Origin: Cryptomeria japonica
Lineage: Eukaryota > Streptophyta > Pinopsida > Cupressales > Cupressaceae
Reading direction: 5' to 3'
Length of the DNA: 64,000 bases
NCBI RefSeq assembly: GCF_030272615.1
Contig: NC_081410.1
Span: forward strand, 227,078,915 to 227,142,914
The notes below the pieces were generated by a model. That model saw nothing but the letters and a program-made list of their open reading frames with translations, made no database searches and was not told the origin of the DNA. Below, piece after piece: positions 22,501-32,806 of this stretch (the stretch's first letter is position 1; the number at the start of each line of letters is the position of its first letter). The position numbers and the translations under genes are program-made.

Positions 22501-25139
22501 TTTTAGAGGATTATGTTGATGATATTTTGGCCAAATCCTTTCTTCGCATAGATCATATTAAAATCCTTCGTCAAATCTTTGAAAGAATTCGTAAATATCA
22601 CATGCGCTTGAATCCCCGCAAATGTGTTTTTGGTGTGGATAGTGGAAAACTATTAGGGTTCATAGTTTCGCATCGTGGGATTGAGGTGGATACTAAGAAA
22701 ATAGATGCTATTGTCAACATGCCACCTCCTAGAAATGTGTCTCAACTTAAAAGCTTACAAGGAAAGATTCAAGCTATTCGTAGGTTTGTGTCTCAGCTTG
22801 CGGATAGCACCTTTCCTTTTACTCAACTTCTTAAAAAGGATATCACTTTTCAATGGAATGAGGATTGTCAGCAAGCATTTGAAGATTTAAAAGTGTATTT
22901 GGCTAGTCCTCCTATTCTTCAACCTGCCGAACCTTCTAAACCCTTCCTTCTGTATACAGCTGCTTCCTCTCATGCTCTCGCAACATTGTTGGCACAACAT
23001 GATAAAGATGGTAAGGAATGTCCGGTTTATTACATAAGTCGTACCTTACCCGATTATGAGACCCGATATTCTGCAATAGAAAGACAATGCTTGGCCTTGG
23101 TATTTGCGACTCAGAAATTGAGACATTATCTTTTAAATTCAGAAGTCCATGTCATGGTAAAGTTTGATCCTTTGAAGCATCTTTTCTCTAAAACTGATTT
23201 ATCAGGACATCTAGCTAAGTGGGTTATGATGTTAATTGAATTTGACCTTAAATTTGTTTCACAAAGAGCAATTAAAGGACAAGCGTTGACCGATCACTTA
23301 GTTGAGGCCCCTTCACCTTTCTCCTTCCCTAACCCTGAGTCCTTTCCTGATGACTTCATTTTTTCTATAGAGAAAGATGAAACTTGGGAGTTATACTTTG
23401 ATGGCTCTAAGTGTCGTACGGGATCGGGGGCAGGTGTTGTTATGATTTCTCCTACAAAGAAACCTATTCCCTTATCCTATCGTCTAAATTTCCTATGTAC
23501 CAATAACATTGCTGAGTATGAGGCTCTTATAGTGGGAATAAAAGCAGCCTTAGCTCTGAATATAAAACACATACATATCTATGGAGATTCGCAATTGATT
23601 ATAAGACAAGTAACAGGAATATATCAAGCCAAACGAGACAAATTATCACAATATAAAGACCTTGCTATCTCTTTATTACAAAATTTTGATTCTTATACTA
23701 TGGAACCCGTTCCTCGAAAAGATAATCGACATGCGGATGCAATGGCATGTGTGGCTTCTCTTGTATCTTTAGAGGACCCTGTGGTTGATCTTAAATTTGT
23801 TATTCACAACCTTATTTCTCCAGCTATTGTAGACGATTCTAGCTTGGTAACATGTTGTGATTTTATAGACTCAGATGAATGGTACTCGCATATCGTAAGA
23901 TATTTGACCGATGGTACCTTTCCTGATTCCGCTAATAGGAACACTAGGGCTAGAATCCGCAAGCTGTCTGCTAGGTATATCATTCTTTCTAATGTCCTTT
24001 ACCGAAGGGGTTATGATGGTCTTCTCCTTCGTTGTCTTAACAAGTCGGAAATCCCTGTTGCTCTTGAAGAGGCACATTCAAGTGCCTGTGGGGGGCATTT
24101 TGGGGGAAAATCCTTGGTTCATAGATTGCTTCGTATGGGATACTATTGGCAAACTATGCAAAAGGATTCCTTTTCATTTGTTAAAAAATGTCATCAATGT
24201 CAACAACACAATAATCTGATTCATGCTCCTGCCCAAGAACTCTGTTCTCAAGTAGCTTCTTGGCCTTTTTCCGCATGGGGTTTGGATCTTATTGGTAAAA
24301 TCTCTCCTCCTTCATCTCAAGGACACACCTTCATTATAACCGCAACAGATTACTTTACGAAGTGGGTAGAAGCTATTCCCCTTCGCTCTACCACTGCTGA
24401 AGTGATTTGTCAATTTCTTCTAGAAAACATCATTTCTCGATTCGGGATACCTTCTACTATTATCTCAGATAATGGGACATCGTTTAAGAACAAGGATGTG
24501 AAGAAATTCCTCGAGAAGTATCATATCAAACATCGATTTTCTACACCATACTATCCTCAGTCAAATGGTCAAGCCGAATCATCCAATAAGATAATTGAAC
24601 AAATTCTTCGCAAAACCGTGAATAAGCATGGTAAGGATTGGAGTAACCAGCTAATCTATGCTCTTTGGGCCTACCGAACGAGTGTACGAATTGCTACGGG
24701 AACTACTCCTTATAATCTTGTTTATGGTGCTGATGCTATTATGCCCTTAGAATTAGAGATTCCATCACTTAGGGTTTCTCTCAAAGGTATAATAGATGAT
24801 GACTCTTATAGAGAACAACGACTTCAACAGCTTGAGATGCTTGATGAACAGCGTATAAACGCTCTTGAGCATATTCAAGCGTATCACAAAACTCTACAAC
24901 GAAGCTATAATGATAAGGTTATTCAACGTTCCTTCTCAGTAGGTGACTTAGTCCTTTATGAGAGTCAGCGCAATGTGAATGCCTTACCTGCAGAAAAGGG
25001 AAAATTCAGTCCTAATTGGCTTGGACCATACATCGTTATTGAGGATTATGGATCAGGTGCTTACAAAATAGCGGATGTAGACGGTACGCCTCTTAAAGAA
25101 CCTATAAATGCTATGCACTTGCGTAGATATTATGCTTAA
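19575..25139 (+). CDS. Pol polyprotein (protease, G-patch, RT, RNase H x2, integrase), no gag
   Basis: The frame is open for 1854 codons from the ATG at 19575; upstream in-frame codons lack an ATG. Residues 1-300 are acidic and carry three VQG repeats (about 145, 164, 183) but no gag core or zinc knuckle. Protease turn: VDNGSG with Asp347. G-patch: 607-650. RT: the usual FRDLN Arg is Trp885; YVDD is 980-983. The first RNase H has TAAS where DAS is expected (about 1128) and looks inactive. The second keeps Asp1276, Glu1314, Asp1338 and Asp1388. Integrase: His1501, His1508, Cys1539, Cys1542; Asp1571, Asp1632, Glu1668 (DD35E); then a GPY motif near 1815 and no chromodomain. Two RNase H domains indicate the Tat branch. 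It would copy and insert the element's RNA; Trp885 may impair this. Confidence 0.93.
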   Translation: MSDFYLQNVHAFDDYYEYSQDELDEALDEFLNPKDAKPSFYQKLINLVTMPFRCDEKDKSNDSSQGYIPIHSSTKSSNMVVFNNPLYEEMSPFESKDKPFNRYDHALLDDALDDFVALSKSLNKNKTSKLVNMINLNEHKKPLFEVQGAYPSPTFQVSKSPLLTVQGGYDHDSFRTPNKPIITVQGRKPISPYNYAKQITRESYHAVAHTYHTRNNRQPSPPPVIPVSLPNPQPILPQAPRISQVLSKEYDLIEQLKVTPAKISLWDLIQTSSAHHGMLQDALKDLNVPPPNTSSNVASLVNSVMNPKAQIVFTQDELPTSEIKHQYDPLMIVVIMKDTAIRRTLVDNGSGLNVCSINLLHKMNVDTSLIEPDSRPIRGFDNVAKTSLGTITLPITVGPVTLPTPIHVMLGNLTYNLLLGRPWIHGMQAVPSTLHRQVKFIYNNKTYTLIGDTNFQACLQTSTSKGGSSKPSSSSDESLNKIPIGESSLSDDQNSLDESGALGEDSSRLETTHKKDFDPGKILEDDDWGSLDFNPTFVGEYKVPSREIKVEKKEEAENHKVEKKESTSPESMSNNFVAASQTSPPHISNYEEFDSLSYEKPPSLPEMANRYGRGFRIFAKHGYHGKGCGAHEQGIRVPLETNFHNYAFGLGFNPCKHTKASKRPCISVNAISTSLSIQHPEYIDGDPSCACALDVFPTDDALAEFLGAYDTLPRYHHNRGLPYCLNTEAYFGKEIDNDEIVKEFPQLKDTPQQSNLLISDTTDVKMDPCNKEKVIKIGKCLDEEEQKQYEELLHEFPEIFAWAYSDMPGIDPKIITHNIVLVPDAKPVKQKIQKMNPKVALLVKAEIEKLLEAGFIRPIDYSPWISNIVAVAKPDNKIRMCTDFWDLNKASLKDDFPLPNIDMIVDSTAGHALLSFMDGFSGYNQIFINPQDQFKIAFTTPWGTFCWIMMPFGLKNAGATYQRAMTLIFHDYIHKILEDYVDDILAKSFLRIDHIKILRQIFERIRKYHMRLNPRKCVFGVDSGKLLGFIVSHRGIEVDTKKIDAIVNMPPPRNVSQLKSLQGKIQAIRRFVSQLADSTFPFTQLLKKDITFQWNEDCQQAFEDLKVYLASPPILQPAEPSKPFLLYTAASSHALATLLAQHDKDGKECPVYYISRTLPDYETRYSAIERQCLALVFATQKLRHYLLNSEVHVMVKFDPLKHLFSKTDLSGHLAKWVMMLIEFDLKFVSQRAIKGQALTDHLVEAPSPFSFPNPESFPDDFIFSIEKDETWELYFDGSKCRTGSGAGVVMISPTKKPIPLSYRLNFLCTNNIAEYEALIVGIKAALALNIKHIHIYGDSQLIIRQVTGIYQAKRDKLSQYKDLAISLLQNFDSYTMEPVPRKDNRHADAMACVASLVSLEDPVVDLKFVIHNLISPAIVDDSSLVTCCDFIDSDEWYSHIVRYLTDGTFPDSANRNTRARIRKLSARYIILSNVLYRRGYDGLLLRCLNKSEIPVALEEAHSSACGGHFGGKSLVHRLLRMGYYWQTMQKDSFSFVKKCHQCQQHNNLIHAPAQELCSQVASWPFSAWGLDLIGKISPPSSQGHTFIITATDYFTKWVEAIPLRSTTAEVICQFLLENIISRFGIPSTIISDNGTSFKNKDVKKFLEKYHIKHRFSTPYYPQSNGQAESSNKIIEQILRKTVNKHGKDWSNQLIYALWAYRTSVRIATGTTPYNLVYGADAIMPLELEIPSLRVSLKGIIDDDSYREQRLQQLEMLDEQRINALEHIQAYHKTLQRSYNDKVIQRSFSVGDLVLYESQRNVNALPAEKGKFSPNWLGPYIVIEDYGSGAYKIADVDGTPLKEPINAMHLRRYYA

Positions 25140-25746
25140 TTCTTCATTCCTTATTTATCTTCTTTTCAATTCTTCAAACATTGGATAATATGTTAGTGTC
25201 TCTTAATTAAAGCAAAATAGAATTAAATGTTATGATGTTTAATCTATATTGCTTCATTCCTGACAAGCGTGTCTTCCTACTTTATGGTTTGTCTTGAATT
25301 CATTTATGTAAATTGTGAAAGATTTACATTCCATTATGCTAGCATATTATACAGTGTCTTTATGTGTTAAGTAGAATCGTATCATGTTGTGTTTAAATTC
25401 AAAATTAAATCACATTAGTTATATGATTCTTAGACTTAATGCATATCTCTTCCCTATCATCAATGTAGTACTTGATTAAATATTTAATTAAGTCACACAT
25501 GTATCAATTTAATCATGGAGCATTGAGAAATCAATCACATGGAAATTAAATTTTGAACATACATGTACATTTACCAGATGTATTAGATTTAATCAAAGCA
25601 AAACATACATTGTTTTAAGCATTAAAGATAACACATTTGAGACAAAAGAGAAGCATGTATATATACATATATATATATATGTGTGGATCGTATACAAATA
25701 TAGGTCACTATACATCCAAAAATGTGACCTCTCCTACATCATAAAA
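25140..25746. other. Spacer between pol and the antisense gene
   Basis: AT-rich sequence with a short (TA)n run near 25660-25680. The two genes converge here, so it should hold the 3' end of the antisense transcript. No terminator or polyadenylation signal was assigned with confidence. Confidence 0.5.
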
Positions 25747-26189
25747 TCATCTCCTATCCCTAGGGCTAGTGGCTGGAGAATGTCGACTGGACGCTCCCTC
25801 CTGATCTGGCCGTGAAGGTGGACCCATGGGTGTGTAGCACGATACAGATCGTGAGTGACTCCGAGAGGAACTCCTACGATCTCTATCCATAAGGATCGCG
25901 CGATAGGTGGTACCCTCGGTCTGAGCCGCTGCTAGATCTCGCCGCGCCTGCTGGAGGTCCTCTGATAGGACTCTCTCTCTCTGTCGCGCCTGCTGGAGGT
26001 CCTCTGATAGGACTCTCTCTCTCTCCCTCCATATATCTACCTGTACTCGGAATGGGAAAAACAAATCCTCATGCCGACCCGCGTTCCCCTGAGGCCTATA
26101 GGCAATCTGTGAGGAACTGGGGATCTGTGCTATCGTGGAAATATCTGTCATTGCCTGCTGAATCAAGGAATGCCACTCCTGCACATTAG
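25747..26189 (-). CDS. Antisense PMD gene, exon 3 (coiled-coil C-terminus)
   Basis: The exon starts after a CTACCACAG acceptor and continues the frame of exon 2 as ...D-P-A-N-V-Q-E-W-H. It encodes a charged helix with a 14-residue tandem duplication (ERVLSEDLQQARQR, then ERVLSEDLQQARRD; about 25940-26025), then an Arg/Ser-rich tail ending SPRDRR at a TGA. The duplication looks like a coiled coil. Together with exons 1 and 2 this forms an antisense gene. The function of plant mobile domain proteins inside retroelements is unknown. Confidence 0.65.
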
Positions 26190-26269
26190 CTGTGGTAGTA
26201 GAACAGATTTTTTGTTAGTACCATTCTATATCATCAAAACATCAATCAATCAATATAAACCTACTATAC
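26190..26269 (-). other. Intron 2 of the antisense PMD gene (80 bp)
   Basis: The minus strand reads GATCCAG then GTATAGTAGG at the donor and CTACTACCACAG at the acceptor. Removal joins exons 2 and 3 in frame (codon split after its first base). Unspliced reading hits TGA within a few codons. Confidence 0.7.
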
Positions 26270-27920
26270 CTGGATCTCCCTCACGCCAGTAGGGATCATG
26301 ATATGGTAGTATCTGTGCCTGGGAACCGCTAGGCTCCCCTCGCTTGAATAATCTATCCACGATGGGTGTAGGCTGGACGGTACTAGGGACAGGCCTCCGT
26401 ATCGCCTCATGTTCCCCCTGTTGGGGAATAAGAGGTGGATCTAGTGCTATGGTATCGTCTCCTGAATGGTGGGGAGCTGCATCCGACTCCTCCTCATCAT
26501 CTCTATCCTCCTCCTCGTCGTCCTCGTCGTCATCCTCATCCTCGTCCTCATCCGCATCATCACCTGCATCTCCCTCGTCCTCCTCTCTATCTGTATCCTC
26601 CTCCTCTTCCTCGGCACTGGGCTGATCGCCTGTAGGTGGATCAGGATCTCCCGCCTCCTCATGACCCTCTCCCTCCTCTGGCTCCTCTGACCTGGATCCC
26701 TGCTCCTCGTCTTGGTCTCCATGTCTCCATGGGCCCGGATAGCCTGTCGGATGATCTGGTGGAAAGATAGGACCTGGATATGATCTCATAAACCATGAGA
26801 CGTACCTCCGCTATGCTCCAGGCTCTGCAGAGTAGTCAGTGACTACATCCTGATCAGATCCCTCTAAGTCTGTAGTCTCGATGTCATCTATCGTCGGTCT
26901 CGCTACTGCTCTAGGTCTGGGAAGGACCCACGAGTGTCGAGTATAGATGGGCACATCGGTTGGAACACACTGCTCTAGTCCGAACTGCCTCTGTACTCGG
27001 TCAAAGTAGAAAGGGACTATGATGTGTGCATATCGTCCCCGCAGTAGGCGGTTCCTCTGTAGGCATGCTAACTGTCTCTCCATACCATCCCATCTGTGCA
27101 TCCGTAGGTAAGGTCTCCACACTGTCACCTCGGCTGTCACTCTGTCAAAAATCACTCTCCAATATAATAAATCTCCAAATCTCCACTCGCTAGTAAGTGG
27201 ATAAGGGAACACCCTAGGTCGCTCACTCGCTGTACTCAGCAGAAAGCCGACGGGCCTGGTGCATGTGAAGTGCTCTAAAATCCACACCTGCAGAAGTGTG
27301 CATGTCATCAAACTGCAACCCTGTCCAAATACGTACTCCTCAAGGTCGTGATAGAGATGCACAAGCATACTCCGACCCCAAGCATACACTCTCCTGTGTC
27401 TCTCCATCGCTCTGATACACCATGTGAGACCCCCATGCATGTGCGTGCCTCGCCCATTAGGGCAGACGGCTAGTGCTATGATGGCTATCATAAGGCGTCT
27501 CAGAAGGGGTACCTCCCCTGTAGGATGTAAGAGCCAGCTGACCATGATGCGACCTCTCGTCTCGCTCGACATGACTCTCCCTATGCAATACACCTGCTCT
27601 CTCTGATGATCCTCCGCTGACCGATCGGTCGCGTATGTAACAATCGCTCCTCTGATAGGCAGACGAAGTATACGGTACACATCCTCGAGTGTGACTGTCA
27701 GCTCTCCTACTGGAAGGTGAAACGTGCATGTGTCAGGATCCCATCGCTCCATCAATGCCATCAGCATCGCAGGATGGAACCGAATGGCCGACATGAGGAT
27801 CACATACCACAATCCCACAATCGACAGTGTGTCTCTCTCTGACTGAGTAAGCCGCGGAATTTGATCTCGTAAACTGCGAAGAATATGTCTCGTTGTATGT
27901 TCTCTCATGTACGGAAAGCC
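26270..27920 (-). pseudogene. Antisense PMD gene, exon 2 (plant mobile domain) with one TAG
   Basis: From a TTGCAG acceptor at 27921, the minus strand reads GFPYMREHTTRHILRSLRDQ, then TCTFHLPVGELTVTLEDVYR and ILRLPIRG, the core of the plant mobile domain family. A long conserved-looking globular region follows, to about 26860. One in-frame TAG (26811-26813) then interrupts, after which the same frame runs on through RRYVSWFMRSYPGP and a highly acidic Glu/Asp segment (about 26480-26620) to 26270. The TAG is compatible with a single C-to-T change of CAG. This copy therefore gives a truncated protein unless the stop is read through. Its neighbour is pol, convergent on the opposite strand. Confidence 0.7.
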
Positions 27921-28194
27921 CTGCAACACAAAAACATACTCATATACAGTACTCAATCATCAAAATCGCTAATGCAAACTGTCGAACATCGTGTGCTAGT
28001 CCTGAAACCCCTCGCCAGGCCCTGATTGGGGACCATAGTGTCCTGTCAGGGACCATGGCGCCCTGTCAGGGACCAGGGCGCCCCACAGGGACCATGGCGC
28101 CCTGGGTGGGCCCCGGTCAGCCTTCAGGGCCGCATACGATCACAGAAAAGTCAAACATGCGAAAAATCAAAACTCAAACATTCAGTCAACTCAC
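27921..28194 (-). other. Intron 1 of the antisense PMD gene (274 bp)
   Basis: The donor is GACGAG then GTGAGTTG, and the acceptor is TTTTTGTGTTGCAG then GGC. Both exon ends fall on codon boundaries, so removal keeps the frame. The intron holds four GC-rich units of the type GGACCATGGCGCCCTG (28027-28110), related to units in the LTRs. Confidence 0.65.
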
Positions 28195-28275
28195 CTCGTC
28201 CAGTGGCTCGTCGTCGATCACGGCCTGGCGCAGGATCTCAACCCTCGTGGGACGCTCCGGTCGTCATGAAGGCAT
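28195..28275 (-). pseudogene. Antisense PMD gene, candidate exon 1 with one TGA
   Basis: The minus strand reads M-P-S-stop, then RPERPTRVEILRQAVIDDEP and LDE before the GTGAGT donor. The TGA (28264-28266) sits where CGA would give Arg, a likely C-to-T change at a CpG. The Met is a reasonable start because it lies 27 codons before the donor; this is inference. Confidence 0.5.
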
Positions 28276-28843
28276 GATGATGGGTATGTGGGCTCCGCTG
28301 CACTGAATAGTATTCTGAAATCAACAAAGTGACGAATACAAGGGTCACTTTCGAGGTATATACTCTCGTTTGCTTATTCTTACTTTTTGAAACCCTAATT
28401 TTCCTCTACCATTCATTTTATCATAACTTGGGTTTGGGAGATGCGATTTTCGAGCCGTTTGTTGCGTTGGAATCATATTTTCCTTCCCCTACTCTTGGGA
28501 TGTTCCAAAAAGTGCTCTGATGAAGCCTATTTAGTGAACACCCCTCATCAATACTACCTTACACAATTTGTCGTAAGTAAACATGCTACCCTGTTTCACC
28601 TCCCTAATAAGCAAGTCGAAACAGGGGGGGGCATATAGCTACTCACAGATTTCATCACTTTCCCTAGTAAGCATTAGGTGATTTTGTGATCTAATGTGTG
28701 TTTTGTAGGGTGCGGTTCCTAACTGTGTACTGCAGATGCCGCTGGGGGCTTCGTCCGACAACTTATGGATATATCCTTTTTCAAATAATGTTTACTTTCT
28801 GTACTTTAGCTTGCATATGCACGTAGTACTCATATGACCGCTA

Positions 28844-28857
28844 AAGTGGGGGCTAAA
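28844..28857 (+). other. Polypurine tract of the intact element
   Basis: AAAGTGGGGGCTAAA lies immediately before the 3' LTR start TGTAGTG. Plus-strand DNA synthesis would be primed here. Confidence 0.85.
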
Positions 28858-30519
28858 TGTAGTGTCGTAAATTGTACGCACTCGCTAGGGTGGTACAATT
28901 TCACACCTAGTTTAGCACCCGCCTTAGTGCATTTTACATTCTGCATTGCATTTCTCCTTTAGCACTTAATTAATCAAATTAATTAGGTCTAAGGTCCTAT
29001 TTCATCATTCTCTACATCATCAAGTTGGGCCCTTTCACTAAAGCGCGCCCTTCGCATTTTATTCCTCCAATACATCACTCAATTAAAAACCCTAATTAGG
29101 CCCTATTCTGAGCTTGGGGGCTTGATTTCGGGGGTCAAAACATCTCGAAATCACCTGTAACTTCGGGATTCTCTCTAAAATCATCATATCCGACGACCCT
29201 GAAAATTTGGTGAAAAGTTGTCGGGACCATGGTGCCCGGAGTGTAACATGGTCCCGGACATTTTTCCCGAAATTTTAGGAGCGTGATCCAATCATAAAAT
29301 AAAGCTTAACCCCAAGAAATTGGTGGGATATTCAATCTCTAGGTCGGCCAAAATATGAATTTATGATCTAGGGTTTCCTACATAAGAGCTCTCTTTCTTC
29401 ATTTGGAAGGATCCGAATTTTGTTTTCAGGAACTTCATATGCAGCGAAAGGGCAGATCTTTGAAGACTTCAACATCTTACAACATCTTTCTATCAAGCAT
29501 CTATCAAATTCATTCATCCACTTAGGGCTTGGAAGACATTGAAGAACAATAGGAGATTACCGACTGAAGATTGGCTTGTACTCCTCCCTTGAGGGTTGGG
29601 TATGATTTCATATTGTTTTCATGTCTTTACATAAGCTTCAATACATCATTTATTCATGCTTTAGATCACTTTGCATCTTGATTTAGAGCATTTACGTTAT
29701 CATTTACAAGCAATTAGGGTTTACTTTCTAGGTTGCTCTAGTTTGCTTTCTTGCATTTTAGGACCTTGCACACACACTAGGTCTGCACACACAATACATT
29801 TTACAAAACAACTTGGCTATTCGTGGAGGTGGAAATCACCGAAGCGGGGGTTTGACTAAGGCAAAACCCTATATAGCCGCCCATACACCCTTTTCTAGAT
29901 ATCACTGCAGGTTTCGGGATTCAGACGACGCCGCGGGATACAGATCCGGAGAGAGAAGGTCGAGACAGCACTCTGTATCAAATTGCAGAGCAGAAGACTG
30001 GGACAGGGGCGCTAGGCGCCCTGGTCCTGCCAGGACAGGGGTGCTGGGTGCCCTGGTCCCTGGGACAGAGGCGCTGGGCACCCTGGTCCTCCGGACAGAC
30101 AGTTTGCAGACAGCTTTCCGACAGTGTTCCAGAGTGCAGAATAGCAGTTTCCGGTGTAGTTTTCAGGACAGTGGCGCCCGCGCCCCCGTCCCGAACATTT
30201 TCAGTCCGATTTTGACTCCGGGTACACATCTGCATTCTTATTTCATCCTTGTATTTACAGATGTTCATTGTTTAATCTCAATTCTGCAATCTTGTTATTA
30301 GTTCATACTTGCATTTTGGGATTAGGGTTTGAACTTGCATTACTTGATCTTACAATTTCAACAAGGGAATAGAAATCGTAATAGATATCCCGTGGCTCTC
30401 TCTTTCACAAAAAGAAGTAGCCAATTGTGCGATATCTCTAGGCTCTTTCGTATTCCGTAATGTGTGTCAAAAGGTAGGATTAGGGCATGTTAACCTAGTC
30501 TCGCTTTTTCCCCCACACA
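28858..30519 (+). repeat. 3' LTR of the intact element
   Basis: It is 1662 bp, the same length as the 5' LTR. About 35-40 mismatches were noted by eye, nearly all C/T or A/G, with no net length change. It is followed by the AGTTC target-site duplication. Confidence 0.95.
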
Positions 30520-30524
30520 AGTTC

Positions 30525-32700
30525 ATCAGAAATCTTTGTCGAAAAATGCACCCAAATGAGTTAGTGACAATCTATGACTTCAAATGAGATGAATGTGGTT
30601 GGAAACAAAATATATATTTTTTACGAGAACAACCTTCTATGGTGAGAGTGTAATTACTAGAATATAATTAAAAACCTACAAAACAAGCAAAAAGGAAAAT
30701 ATTTTTGAATAATGCAAGATTGCCCAACCCTTGAGACCTTACAGATTTCATGTCTAAACTTCATTTTCCATCATTTATAATTTATTTGAGAAAATCTACA
30801 TGAATTTGTTGTGTTTAAGATGAACTTTTGATCATTGGTTTTGGCTCTCATAGTCATGCCTTAGTCAAAAACCCAAGCTAGAGTTTCCCATTCCTTTCTA
30901 CCTCTTGTGGCATATGTTATGTTGTAGTCTCGAACCTCGATCCCCAATCCATTTCCCTCGCCCCTCTGAAAATTCTTTTAAGTCCTTTGGAATTTTGGGC
31001 TTTCCTTTTTATCCATTCCTTGTTCCCCTTAGTCAAGCACGCAAGTTGAAAAGCTTAAAAAATTTCTAAGTGTGATGGTTGCTAGAAACCTAATGGCCAA
31101 TTATATGTGAATTGAACATTTTGAAGTGCACTTGGAGGAGGAAGTTCAATAGGACTCCAAATGTCAGCAAGAATTAAATCAGTTATACAAATAGGCTCTT
31201 TTGAAGGAAAAGGTAAGTGAACTTAACACCGATGGACAACAATGGGTTGGACTTCAGCAAAGGTTCAAACATAGTTAATATACTAGTCAGATGCAGGAAA
31301 TTTTAAGTGAACTTCCATTAAACAATGCCAATTAATAAAGTTTGTCAGTAGACAAAATTTTAGGCAGACAAGCCAACTGTATTGATTGGTACATCAGGGG
31401 TTGGAAACAACCAATTCATTGTGCCCAACTCTATGAATTGTCTTGTAGTTGGGCCTATTGGTCATTTCCTTAATGTGGATTGATGTGAATGGGTTTACTT
31501 CTTAATTTGCATGTTTACACTAGTGAATCCCATTCCACCACTCTACACCTTAATTCTTAGATCACCATAGATGGAAATGTAGAAGCATCTTCTTTACATA
31601 TTTTTTTGTATTAACTAAACAAATGAATTCCTTGAAATAACAAAACCTAGTAGTGAGACTCACAAAATGTGTATGAAGTCAAATCACAATAATTCATATA
31701 AATGAGTATGTGTATAAAACTTTATTTTTAAAGTTTTTGAATTTGGGGTTCAATTTCCAGCACTTCAAGTTAACTCATGAGTGATGTGAGATTGAACTTG
31801 GGCATGAGGATGCTAATTTTGAGATAATGAGTGAATGCATAGATATGCGAGAGTGTAGGTGCAATAAATGATACTAAATAGTAAACATATGAAAATATGT
31901 GTAAGTCGAATTAGAATAAGGACTCCTTTATGGAAATAGATGTAAATGGGAAGAAACGAGAATAAAATAATTAATTAGAAAAGAATGAAACTTAACACAA
32001 ACGTATATCATGTTTGTTAATATTGAATTATATTGAATCATATTAAAAGACCCAAAACTAAATAGAAATTAAGATAAATTTACTAATTTCATTATAATAA
32101 AAATTAAAAATTAAAAAAAATATATACACTTTTCTCATCTATTATAATAAATCTATGTTAAACATCTAATATGAAAATATATTTTTATGTTACTTATCAA
32201 CATGGACAAAATCAATCTTTGAACTAAATCAAATTCAATCTTTTTTAACTTATAAAAAGGTTGTGACAAAATGTATCTTTCTTCTAATATTTATGACACT
32301 CAACACAATACCAACAAAATCAATCTCTAAATTAAATCAAATCTAATTTCCTTTCAATTTATTAAAAACTATTATAAGAGGCATCATTATTATTACCACG
32401 TATACTACTTAAACATGTCTCCAACCCTAATCAAAACAAGAAGAATATTTCTTATATATTATTTATCCCACTCAAAAATATTAATCAAATCAGTATCTTG
32501 ATTAAATCAAATCTAATTTTCTTAGAATTAATTTTTTTTTATCATAAGAAACATTTTTTTGTCACTTATACCACTCAACAAGTCTCTAAAGTGAATCAAA
32601 ATATTCTTCGTTTGATTCATAAAAAAGAAAAACTATGATAAAATCTTTTATAAAGAAGAAAAGACTTATAGTGATGAATAGAGGGTTAAGTGCATTGTCA
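30525..32700. other. Gene-free AT-rich stretch
   Basis: Nothing coding was recognised on either strand. It is A/T-rich with many short homopolymers, especially from 31950. Confidence 0.5.
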
Positions 32701-32713
32701 TAAGAATGAAAAA

Positions 32714-32806
32714 AATTGATTAATACGTCTTGTTTTTGGGTTCAATTGTGTAAGATTTGTTTGCATCAACATTTCAAACCACACTCCATGATCTATCATC
32801 AAGATG
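32714..32806 (+). repeat. Inverted repeat, left arm
   Basis: This pairs imperfectly with the reverse complement of 35687-35775 (shared pieces include AAGATTTGTTTG and CACACTCCATGAT). A second, weaker tandem copy of the same arm follows at about 32825-32890. The pair brackets the short LTR element. Confidence 0.6.

Larger units (their letters stand above)
17741..30524 (+). mobile_element. Complete Tat-type Ty3 LTR retrotransposon without gag, with an antisense PMD gene
   Basis: The element proper is 17746-30519, flanked by the 5-bp target-site duplication AGTTC at 17741-17745 and 30520-30524. The two LTRs are 1662 bp each and begin TGTAG and end CACACA. Internally come a primer-site candidate, one open polyprotein (19575-25139) with protease, G-patch, RT, two RNase H domains and integrase, an antisense three-exon PMD gene (25747-28275), and a polypurine tract. 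LTRs differ at about 35-40 sites by eye, mostly transitions, so insertion is neither recent nor ancient for a plant. No gag core or zinc knuckle exists, so mobility would need Gag supplied in trans. Confidence 0.95.

Noticed and set aside
26344-26690. Plus-strand Ser-rich frames opposite the acidic exon
   Set aside because: Shadow of Glu/Asp codons of the antisense PMD gene.
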